Of a stretch of DNA of 18,416 bases, positions 1 through 6,796 are shown piece by piece. The first letter of the stretch is position 1. Every line of letters starts with the position of its first letter. The position numbers and the translations under genes were made by a program. Below the pieces are notes generated by a model that was not told where the DNA came from, did no database searches, and was given only the letters and a program-made list of their open reading frames with translations. The stretch comes from JANXSD01 sp038206385 (GTDB lineage: Bacteria > Bacteroidota > Bacteroidia > AKYH767-A > OLB10): assembly GCA_038206385.1 (NCBI GenBank), contig JBBRAW010000069.1, positions 1-18,416 of the forward strand, given 5' to 3'.

Positions 1-120
1 GGAAAAAAGATTACCGATGCTCGCTTGATAAATAAAATAACAGGGAAAGAACATTTGATAAGAGCTAGTTTAACTCCTGAAATAATAAAAATGTTGAACA
101 ATTTAAAGGTGCTGACCTAA
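1..120 (+). CDS. C-terminal end of an unrecognised protein (partial)
   Basis: Frame 1 is open from the first base to a TAA at 118-120, giving the last 39 residues of a protein whose start lies outside the window. The other two plus-strand frames contain stops here. The fragment is basic and mixed in character, with a stretch reading RASLTPEIIKMLNNL near the end, and it has no membrane segment or cysteine. I do not recognise the family and assign no function. It is separated from the convergent secDF by about 170 bases that include the secDF terminator. An open frame of this length in AT-rich DNA is suggestive, not proof, of a real gene. Confidence 0.5.
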   Translation, partial: GKKITDARLINKITGKEHLIRASLTPEIIKMLNNLKVLT

Positions 121-243
121 TTTGGACAAGTCAGGAAAAATTAATTCACCTCTTTGAACTAATTTATACTATGTATGGAAATAAGTGAGTATTCATTTAG
201 TACATCTTATAAAAAACAAAAAAATCCTTCAATCACATCCAAA

Positions 244-279
244 AAAAAGCCCTGTAGTCTTCGTACTACAGGGCTTTTT
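244..279 (-). terminator. Rho-independent terminator of secDF
   Basis: A perfect 15-bp inverted repeat (arms 244-258 and 265-279) has a 6-base loop and a GC-rich core GCCCTGTAGT/ACTACAGGGC. Read on the minus strand it lies 15 bases past the secDF stop and runs into eight T residues (complement of 241-248). The flanking A/T pairs make it potentially bidirectional, so it may also serve the plus-strand gene that ends at 120. Confidence 0.88.
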
Positions 280-293
280 AAATTTATAAACGC

Positions 294-3200
294 TTATACT
301 GTTTTCTTTTTGTCGAAATCAACAACGATTGGAGTTGCGATACACAATGATGAATACGTTCCTACAACGATTCCAATTAATAATGCGAAAGTAAATCCAC
401 GAATCACATCACCACCGAAAATAAAGATTGCAAGGAGTACGAAGAATGTAGTTAACGAAGTATTCATTGTACGGCTTAACGTTGCATTTAATGCATCATT
501 GATAACTTGTTTCTTATCCATGTTTGGATGAATCCCTAAGTATTCTCGAATACGATCAAATACCACAACGGTATCTGTCATAGAGTAACCCATTACTGTT
601 AATACAGCGGCAATAAAATCTTGATTAATTTCGAGTGTGAAAGGAAGGACACCATTAAAGATGGAGAAGATCGAAAGAATTATTAATACGTCATGAATCA
701 AAGCTGCTGTTGCACCTAATCCGAATTGCCATTTCTTAAATCGAATTAAGATATATAAGAACATTAATGCACATCCAAATAAAATCGAATAGACGGCAGA
801 TGTTTTAATATCATCCGCAACAGTAGGTCCTACTTTTTGTGAGTTAATAACCTTTGTTGCTTTAAACGCTTCTTCCGACATTCCAGGGAAATTCGCCTTT
901 AAGCCTTCATACAACTTAGCAAGTACCTTGCTTTCTGCATCAGGACCATTTTCTTCGATCAAGTAATCAGTAGTAATTTTAAAGCGGTTATCAGTACCAA
1001 ATGTTTTTACATCATGTGCAGAATTGCCAAATGTTTTTCCTAATTCACTATGAATTTCTTCAGTAGTAGAGGATTTATCGAATTGAACAACATAAGTACG
1101 ACCTCCAACAAAATCAACACCGAAGTTAAAACCGCGAGTAGCCATTGAAACAATACCAGCAGCGATAATGATTCCAGAAATCGTATAATACATCTTTCGT
1201 TTATCAACGAAAGCAATATGAATATTCTTAAATGCATTTTTTGAAAACTCATTCCAGAAACGAATTTCTTTGTTTGAATCGAGCATCCATTCGAAAATTA
1301 ATCGCGTAATAAAGATTGCGCTAAACAAGGAGCAAAGGATACCGATGATCAATGTCGTAGCAAATCCTTGAACTGGTCCGCTACCGAAAGCGTAAAGAAT
1401 AATTCCTAATAAAAGAGTAGTTACGTTTGAGTCAATGATGGACGATAGAGCATGTTTATAACCATCACTTACAGCAAGGCGCAATCCTTTTCCTAAACGT
1501 AATTCTTCACGAACACGTTCGAAGATCAAGATATTTGCATCCACCGAAAGGGCGATAATCAATACGATACCTGCAATTCCTGGCATTGTTAAAACAGCAC
1601 CCAAAGATGCAAGAACACCCATGATAAAAAACATATTACATAATAATGCAACTACAGCAACTAAGCCTGCATTGTTGTAATAAATTCCCATAAAAACGAA
1701 TACAAGTAATAAAGCAACGATAAAAGAAATAAGTCCAGAGTTAATGGCTTCTTTTCCTAAAGATGGTCCTACAACTGCTTCCTCCACAATATGAGCTGGA
1801 GCGGGAAGTTTACCTGCTTTTAAGATATTCGCTAAATCTTTTGCTTCATTAATTTCAAAGTTTCCTGTAATAGAAGAATTACCGTTTGGTATTTCTCCTT
1901 GCACATTAGGGAAAGAATAAACTTGATCATCAAGAACAATCGCAATGGAATGATTTACGTTTTCACCTGTTAGTCGTTTCCATGCTTTTGCACCTTCAGG
2001 ATTCATACGCATACTAATTTCTGGCTTGCCACCAAACTGACCGAAGTCTTGGCGAGCATCAGAAATTGCCGAACCATCTAAAGGAGCTGTGCCATCACGA
2101 CCAGAAACTTTGATTGCGATCAACTCTAATGATTGTGATTCAGCAGAACGTGGTTTAACAGTCCAAAGAAGACGAAGATTTTTCGGCAACATCGCTTTCA
2201 CATCTTCACGAGCCAGGATTGCATTTACAGCTGCAGTATCTTTAATTAAAGTATAACCAACTATGCATGATTTATCAACGATAGCTTTGTCTTCTTGAGT
2301 ACGAACTTGACCATCCGCAGGGAAGAGAACAGCAAAGAGAGGGTTTTCTTTTGCGAACTGTTCAAATGTTTTTTGAGCAGTATCTTTTTTAGCTGAAGAA
2401 TCTTTTCCTAATTTATCAATTAGTGATGATTTCTTACTTGTATCTGTTGAAGCAGATGCTGTTGTTGATGTATCTTTCTTAGCTGTTGTGCTGTCCTTGA
2501 TAGCAGCAGTAGTCAACAATGTTTTTGCTAAAGAATCTTTTTGAGAATCTGCAGAAAGCACTTTATTAACTTGAACAAGTGCGGGAGCTATTTCACCGAA
2601 AGTATATGTTTCCCAGAACTCCAATTTAGCAGTTCCTTGAAGAAGTTTACGCACACGCTCTGGTTCCTTAACACCAGGTAATTCAACAAGGATACGTCCA
2701 GATCCTAGTTGTTGGATATTTGGTTGAGCTACTCCGAACTTATCAATACGAGTACGAAGAATATTAAATGTGCGACTGATAGCTGCATCAGCTTCTGTCT
2801 TTAGCACTTTTAAAACCTCCTCATTACTTGAGTTAAAATTAATACGATCTTGATTTTCGATGTTTGCAAAAATTGCTGCCATCTTCGCATTTGGATCAGT
2901 TTCTTTGAAAGCCTTACCAAAAAGGCCAACGAAATCATCTTGGCTATTGCGCTGCATTTCTAGTGCACGATTGATCGCTTTTTGGAATGTTGGATCCGAA
3001 GCATTTTGTCCTGCCATAGAACGAACGAGATCCACAACAGATACTTCGAGGGTTACGTTCATACCACCTTTCAAGTCAAGACCGAGATTTATTTCTCGTT
3101 CCTTACACTCTTGGTAAGTATAATTTTTTACACCGATGTTATAAACACCTTTTGATGCTATTGAGTCAAGATAAGATTTCTCTTTCTTTTCGTTGCCATT

Positions 3201-3317
3201 GGCAAATTCCTTAGCGTTGCTTTCTACGTTTTTTGTTACCAGCGTGAATGACAATTGATACAAGCACACAAGGGCTAAAACGATCGCAAACAGCTTAACT
3301 GCGCCTTTACTTTGCAT
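294..3317 (-). CDS. secDF: Fused SecD-SecF protein translocase subunit
   Basis: This 1007-residue inner-membrane protein is an RND-family auxiliary of the Sec translocon that uses the proton gradient to pull exported proteins out on the periplasmic side. The SecD half (about residues 1-640) has an N-terminal membrane anchor, a large periplasmic region and a membrane block with the conserved SVDANILIFERVREE motif, its Asp at residue 593. The SecF half follows (about 690-1007), with a second membrane block holding YSMTDTVVVFDRIREY, its Asp at residue 915. Fusion of the two is usual in Bacteroidota. Residues about 254-314 form a Ser/Thr/Lys/Asp-rich low-complexity stretch in the first periplasmic region, probably a flexible insertion. 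The ATG at 3315-3317 opens directly into a membrane helix. A promoter-like site lies upstream and a terminator follows, so the gene looks monocistronic. Confidence 0.97.
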   Translation of the reverse strand: MQSKGAVKLFAIVLALVCLYQLSFTLVTKNVESNAKEFANGNEKKEKSYLDSIASKGVYNIGVKNYTYQECKEREINLGLDLKGGMNVTLEVSVVDLVRSMAGQNASDPTFQKAINRALEMQRNSQDDFVGLFGKAFKETDPNAKMAAIFANIENQDRINFNSSNEEVLKVLKTEADAAISRTFNILRTRIDKFGVAQPNIQQLGSGRILVELPGVKEPERVRKLLQGTAKLEFWETYTFGEIAPALVQVNKVLSADSQKDSLAKTLLTTAAIKDSTTAKKDTSTTASASTDTSKKSSLIDKLGKDSSAKKDTAQKTFEQFAKENPLFAVLFPADGQVRTQEDKAIVDKSCIVGYTLIKDTAAVNAILAREDVKAMLPKNLRLLWTVKPRSAESQSLELIAIKVSGRDGTAPLDGSAISDARQDFGQFGGKPEISMRMNPEGAKAWKRLTGENVNHSIAIVLDDQVYSFPNVQGEIPNGNSSITGNFEINEAKDLANILKAGKLPAPAHIVEEAVVGPSLGKEAINSGLISFIVALLLVFVFMGIYYNNAGLVAVVALLCNMFFIMGVLASLGAVLTMPGIAGIVLIIALSVDANILIFERVREELRLGKGLRLAVSDGYKHALSSIIDSNVTTLLLGIILYAFGSGPVQGFATTLIIGILCSLFSAIFITRLIFEWMLDSNKEIRFWNEFSKNAFKNIHIAFVDKRKMYYTISGIIIAAGIVSMATRGFNFGVDFVGGRTYVVQFDKSSTTEEIHSELGKTFGNSAHDVKTFGTDNRFKITTDYLIEENGPDAESKVLAKLYEGLKANFPGMSEEAFKATKVINSQKVGPTVADDIKTSAVYSILFGCALMFLYILIRFKKWQFGLGATAALIHDVLIILSIFSIFNGVLPFTLEINQDFIAAVLTVMGYSMTDTVVVFDRIREYLGIHPNMDKKQVINDALNATLSRTMNTSLTTFFVLLAIFIFGGDVIRGFTFALLIGIVVGTYSSLCIATPIVVDFDKKKTV

Positions 3318-3346
3318 TGATTTTTAGGGTTATTTTACAGAGGGGG

Positions 3347-3377
3347 CAAATATAGGCCAATGAACGATACGAAACAA
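3347..3377 (-). promoter_or_regulatory. Likely secDF promoter (Bacteroidota type)
   Basis: On the minus strand the complement of 3347-3354 reads TATATTTG, an exact match to the Bacteroidota -7 box TAnnTTTG. A TTG (complement of 3375-3377) lies 20 bases upstream, the expected spacing for the -33 element. The start codon of secDF is 29 bases downstream of the -7 box. This is a pattern match; transcription starts were not measured. Confidence 0.6.
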
Positions 3378-3411
3378 TGGCAAATTCAGCCCTTGAAACG
3401 CAAGAGATTTC

Positions 3412-3423
3412 GGTAACGTTACC
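3412..3423. other. 12-bp perfect palindrome between secDF and the glycosyltransferase genes
   Basis: GGTAACGTTACC is a perfect palindrome lying 34 bases upstream of the plus-strand glycosyltransferase start and about 35 bases upstream of the presumed secDF -33 element. Its position between divergent genes would suit a dimeric regulator, but no partner regulator is visible in the window and chance occurrence cannot be excluded. Confidence 0.3.
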
Positions 3424-3457
3424 TTAAAATAGAATTAACCGATGTATTTTCGCCATA

Positions 3458-4585
3458 ATGTCCAAAAAAATTCTCATTTCAGTTACAAGTGATCTCATAA
3501 CCGACCAGCGGGTAAACCGTAGCGCCTGCACCTTAAAAGACATGGGTTATGACGTACTTGTGATTGGTAGGAAATTGAAAAATGGCGAAGAAATGCCTGC
3601 GAGAAGATTTCGTTCGTTAAGAATAAAATTACGTTTTGAGACAGGTTTTTTGTTCTACGCAAGTTATAATTTTCGTTTATTTCGGATTTTATTATCCAAA
3701 CCAGCTGATATCCTTTTGAGTAATGACTTGGACACCTTATTGCCTAATTATCTAATTTCCAGATGGAAAAACATTCCATTAATTTATGACAGCCATGAAT
3801 ATTTTACTGGGGTTCCAGAATTAGCCGGACGACCATTTGTAAAAGGCTTTTGGAAAAGAATTGAACGATGGATAATCCCAAAGTTGAAGAATGCCTATAC
3901 CGTAAATGATAGCATCGCTCGTTTATACAAAGAAGAATATGGAACCCATTTTTCTGTTGTTAGGAATGTTCCGATGAAATCTTTTGATATTTCTTCGGAC
4001 AAAAGACAGCTTCGAAAGTTTTTAGATCTTCCAGTAGACCAGCACATCATCATCCTACAAGGAGCGGGTATTAATATCCAACGAGGAGCGGAAGAAGCTG
4101 TTGAGGCAATGAAATACCTAAAAGATACGTTATTACTTATTGTTGGAAATGGAGATGTAATCCCTCAACTTAAGTTATATGTATTGAAAGAAGGACTGGG
4201 AGAAAAAGTGAAATTTATTCCTCGCCAACAATCGAAGGATTTGATAAAATACACCAAAGCTGCTGATCTTGGTCTTTCCTTAGATAAGGATAACAATATC
4301 AATTACAGATTCAGTTTACCCAATAAATTATTTGATTACATACAAGCTAACATTCCAATTCTTGCAAGTGATTTGCCTGAAGTAAAAAAGATCATTGAAA
4401 ACTATTCCATTGGAATGATTAGTCCTAACCATGAGCCCGAATCATTAAGTAAACTTATGTTTTTGATGTTAAATGATGTTGTCAAAAGAAAAGAATGGGA
4501 AATAAATTTAAAGATTGCGGCAGAAGAATTAATTTGGGAAAAAGAGAAAATACATTTTCAAAAAATCATTGATCATCTTGCCTAA
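3458..4585 (+). CDS. GT4-type (GT-B fold) glycosyltransferase
   Basis: The 375-residue soluble protein has the layout of family 4 glycosyltransferases. An N-terminal acceptor half begins MSKKILISVTSD followed by a D-Q-R-V-N-R segment typical of Bacteroidota members. A C-terminal nucleotide-sugar half contains SLPNKLFDYIQA at about residues 286-297 followed by IPILASDLPEV, the equivalent of the conserved donor-binding region. It would transfer a sugar from an activated donor to a cell-surface glycan or lipid carrier on the cytoplasmic side; the actual sugar and acceptor cannot be read from the sequence. The ATG at 3458 is preceded by a very short AT-rich leader without a clear Shine-Dalgarno site. 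A weak -7-like TATTTTCG sits at 3445-3452, so start and promoter spacing are tight. The 3' end overlaps the next glycosyltransferase gene, indicating co-transcription. Confidence 0.9.
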   Translation: MSKKILISVTSDLITDQRVNRSACTLKDMGYDVLVIGRKLKNGEEMPARRFRSLRIKLRFETGFLFYASYNFRLFRILLSKPADILLSNDLDTLLPNYLISRWKNIPLIYDSHEYFTGVPELAGRPFVKGFWKRIERWIIPKLKNAYTVNDSIARLYKEEYGTHFSVVRNVPMKSFDISSDKRQLRKFLDLPVDQHIIILQGAGINIQRGAEEAVEAMKYLKDTLLLIVGNGDVIPQLKLYVLKEGLGEKVKFIPRQQSKDLIKYTKAADLGLSLDKDNNINYRFSLPNKLFDYIQANIPILASDLPEVKKIIENYSIGMISPNHEPESLSKLMFLMLNDVVKRKEWEINLKIAAEELIWEKEKIHFQKIIDHLA

Positions 4586-5705
4586 TAAAAAGATACATAT
4601 CGTAAGTTTTGACATTCCTTATCCTGCAAATTATGGCGGTGTGATTGATGTGTTTTACAAATTGAAATCGTTACATGAACTAGGATGGAAAATCCATTTG
4701 CATTGTTTCATGTATGGTAGAAAAAAAGCTCCAGCTCTTGTTGAATATTGTGAACGTGTTACCTATTATCCACGCGACATTTCAAAATCAAAATTATTTC
4801 TTAAGCTTCCCTATATTGTAAGTTCTAGAAACAACAAGCACCTTTTGGATGTATTATTAGAAAATAAAGATCCTATTTTATTTGAAGGCTTACATACAAC
4901 ATTTCCACTTCATGACAAACGATTGAAAGGTAGAAAAATTATTGTACGTACACATAATATTGAGCATGAATATTACCGTCATCTAGGTTTAGCGGAAAGT
5001 AATTTATTTAAACGATATTATTTTAACAGTGAAGCAACGAAACTTGAAAGCTATGAACCAATTTTAAATTTGACAAGTTCAATTGCTGCGATATCTCAAA
5101 CTGAAACAACTTATTTTCATAAAAAATTTGGCAAGAAAGCATTTTATCTTCCCGCATTTCACCCATATGAAAATGTAACGAATAAAGATAAGTTAGGTGA
5201 ATATGTTTTATATCATGCAAACCTTTCTGTTGCTGAAAATCATAAGGCTGCGATGTATCTTGTGCGCGAAATATTTAATGATCTTAAAATAAATTTTATT
5301 ATTGCTGGGAATCATCCAAATACAGAGCTTAAAGCTGCAATAAAAGCGAGAAAAAATATACAGCTAATAGAAAATCCTTCCACAGAAAAAATGGAAAATT
5401 TAATTAGTGATGCGCAAATAAATATACTTCCAGCATTTCAAGCAACGGGCATTAAATTAAAATTACTCGCAGCACTTTTTATTGGCCGTCATGTTATTGT
5501 TAATTCAATGATGTTAAAAGGTACGGGATTAGAAAGTTTATGTGTTATAGCAAATGATGCACAAACATTTAAAGAAAACACCATTCGACTTTTTAAGATC
5601 CCACTTTCAATAGAAGATAAAACTAAAAGAAAAATTCTTTTAGAAGATGAATTTTCAAATATTAAAAACGCCAAGAATTTGGCGAAGCATTTAACATCAA
5701 ATTAA
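4569..5705 (+). CDS. Second glycosyltransferase, non-ATG start, overlapping the first
   Basis: The protein of about 375-378 residues resembles GT-B glycosyltransferases of family 4. It has an N-terminal IHIVSFDIPYPANYGG segment, a VRTHNIEHEYY motif at about residues 127-136 common in Bacteroidota sugar transferases, and a C-terminal Rossmann half with GIKLKLLAALFIGRHVIVNS in place of the usual donor-binding glutamate region. No ATG occurs in this frame until about residue 48, inside the conserved N-terminal domain. The start must therefore be TTG at 4569 or, better aligned with the family, TTG at 4578. Both lie inside the upstream gene, giving a 17- or 8-base overlap and implying translational coupling. 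The pair probably modifies the same surface polysaccharide or glycolipid. Its TAA stop (5703-5705) overlaps that of the convergent ABC ATPase gene. Donor and acceptor are unknown. Confidence 0.87.
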   Translation: MIILPNKKIHIVSFDIPYPANYGGVIDVFYKLKSLHELGWKIHLHCFMYGRKKAPALVEYCERVTYYPRDISKSKLFLKLPYIVSSRNNKHLLDVLLENKDPILFEGLHTTFPLHDKRLKGRKIIVRTHNIEHEYYRHLGLAESNLFKRYYFNSEATKLESYEPILNLTSSIAAISQTETTYFHKKFGKKAFYLPAFHPYENVTNKDKLGEYVLYHANLSVAENHKAAMYLVREIFNDLKINFIIAGNHPNTELKAAIKARKNIQLIENPSTEKMENLISDAQINILPAFQATGIKLKLLAALFIGRHVIVNSMMLKGTGLESLCVIANDAQTFKENTIRLFKIPLSIEDKTKRKILLEDEFSNIKNAKNLAKHLTSN

Positions 5706-6397
5706 ATTTCTGTGAATGCAGTTGTACTTAAAGCATCTGCAACTTTTCCATTTTCAACTTTTACAATTCTTGATGGGAAGCGATCAATGATTGAATAGTT
5801 ATGTGTTACCATCACAACTGCGCATTCATTTTTACTTACATCAAAAAGTAATTTCATAATTTCATTACTTGTTTCTGGATCGAGGTTTCCTGTTGGTTCA
5901 TCCGCAAGAATAAGATCTGGATCATTGAGCAATGCTCGTGCGATTACTAACCTTTGTTGTTCACCACCTGAAAGTTCATGCGGCATTTTAAATCCTTTAG
6001 TACCTAAACCTACCTTCTTAAGTACTTCACTTACGCGTTCTTCCATTTTACTTTTCTCGCCCCAACCAGTAGCTTTTAAATAGAACAATAAATTATCCTT
6101 TGCTGATCTATCCGTTAACAATTGAAAATCTTGAAAAATAATTCCTAGCTTTCTTCGAAGTTTGGGGATTTCTCCTTTTTTCATGGTTTTCAAATTGAAG
6201 CTAGCAACATTTGCTTCTCCTTGTTTCAATGGAAGATCTCCATACAATAAACGCATGATACTACTTTTGCCGCTTCCTGTTTTACCTATGAGATAAATAA
6301 ATTCTCCCCTCATAACTTGAAGGTTAACATCGTTAAGCACCATGTTTTTATGGTGAAAAATACTTACATGTTCGAGATTTATTATTTTATCACTCAT
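5702..6397 (-). CDS. ftsE: FtsE-like ABC transporter ATP-binding protein
   Basis: This 231-residue cytoplasmic ATPase has the complete ABC motif set: Walker A GKTGSGKSS (residues 38-46), Q-loop Gln89, signature LSGGEQQR (142-149), Walker B ending ADE (165-167), D-loop and switch His199. The Walker A variant, the short length and DEPTGNLDPETSNEIM match the FtsE/LolD-type subgroup. FtsE pairs with the membrane protein FtsX to control peptidoglycan hydrolases at division. No FtsX gene lies in the window, so the partner is encoded elsewhere, as is common in Bacteroidota, and a LolD-like or MacB-like role remains possible. The ATG at 6395-6397 is the natural start. The small gene at 6461-6670 lies 63 bases upstream on the same strand and is likely co-transcribed. 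Its stop overlaps the stop of the opposing glycosyltransferase gene by 4 bases. Confidence 0.88.
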   Translation of the reverse strand: MSDKIINLEHVSIFHHKNMVLNDVNLQVMRGEFIYLIGKTGSGKSSIMRLLYGDLPLKQGEANVASFNLKTMKKGEIPKLRRKLGIIFQDFQLLTDRSAKDNLLFYLKATGWGEKSKMEERVSEVLKKVGLGTKGFKMPHELSGGEQQRLVIARALLNDPDLILADEPTGNLDPETSNEIMKLLFDVSKNECAVVMVTHNYSIIDRFPSRIVKVENGKVADALSTTAFTEI

Positions 6398-6460
6398 GAT
6401 TTAACATTTTTGGTTACTGCAAAATTCAATTTTATACGCTTACTCTTTGTTATCTTTTGT

Positions 6461-6670
6461 TCAAATTTCTAATTTCTGTACTTTACCAAATGGAATTCCT
6501 GCAATAAATTCAAGAATCTTACTTTCATGTTGTGTTAATCCAGCTTTCGTCAATGCTTTTTCAGGGCGATCAAGACGAAAATATGCAAGTAAAGTAAACT
6601 GTTCATCCCTTAATTGAACGTAATCAGGGATCTTAGCTTTGCCTTTAATTTTTAAAGAATATAGAATCAT
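6461..6670 (-). CDS. Small conserved-type hypothetical protein upstream of ftsE
   Basis: From the ATG at 6668-6670 this encodes a 69-residue soluble protein ending in TGA. An extension to a TTG at 6691 is possible but adds only a Leu-rich heptapeptide and is less likely, because the ATG is preceded by GGAA. Notable segments are IKGKAKIPDYVQLRDEQF and AYFRLDRPEKAL; I recall similar small uncharacterised proteins in Bacteroidota, but no domain name or function can be given. It has no signal peptide or membrane segment. A perfect TAnnTTTG -7 box sits just upstream, and ftsE follows 63 bases downstream, so the two probably form an operon. The charged, compact sequence might suit an RNA- or protein-binding role, but that is only a guess. 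Confidence 0.72.
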   Translation of the reverse strand: MILYSLKIKGKAKIPDYVQLRDEQFTLLAYFRLDRPEKALTKAGLTQHESKILEFIAGIPFGKVQKLEI

Positions 6671-6688
6671 TTCCAATAACAATAAATG

Positions 6689-6696
6689 CAAAATTA
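6689..6696 (-). promoter_or_regulatory. -7 box upstream of the small gene and ftsE
   Basis: The complement of 6689-6696 reads TAATTTTG, an exact match to TAnnTTTG, 18 bases before the ATG at 6670. No good TTTG -33 element is seen at the expected distance upstream (around 6717-6720), so this is a half-supported promoter. Confidence 0.4.
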
Positions 6697-6740
6697 CTAT
6701 AAAAGTTAGGGAAGATTCTCGATATAGTTAAGGTTTATAA

Positions 6741-6780
6741 ACAAAGCAGCCCTGAAGTATACACTTCAGGGCTGCTTTGT
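6741..6780 (-). terminator. Long hairpin terminator downstream of gldJ
   Basis: A perfect 18-bp inverted repeat (6741-6758 and 6763-6780) with a 4-base loop lies 16 bases past the gldJ stop. Its core GCCCTGAAGT/ACTTCAGGGC closely resembles the secDF terminator. The minus-strand tail is TTATAAA, not a pure T run, so termination may be partial, or the hairpin may mainly protect the 3' end of the mRNA. Confidence 0.8.
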
Positions 6781-6796
6781 TATTTATATAATGTAA

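Noticed and set aside
175..531. 118-codon open frame on the plus strand
   Set aside because: It runs through the secDF terminator and is antisense to the conserved SecF coding sequence; composition is not protein-like.
6741..6780. Small RNA or transposon terminal repeat suggested by the 18-bp perfect inverted repeat
   Set aside because: A single hairpin placed just past the gldJ stop and sharing its core with the secDF terminator is best explained as a terminator.
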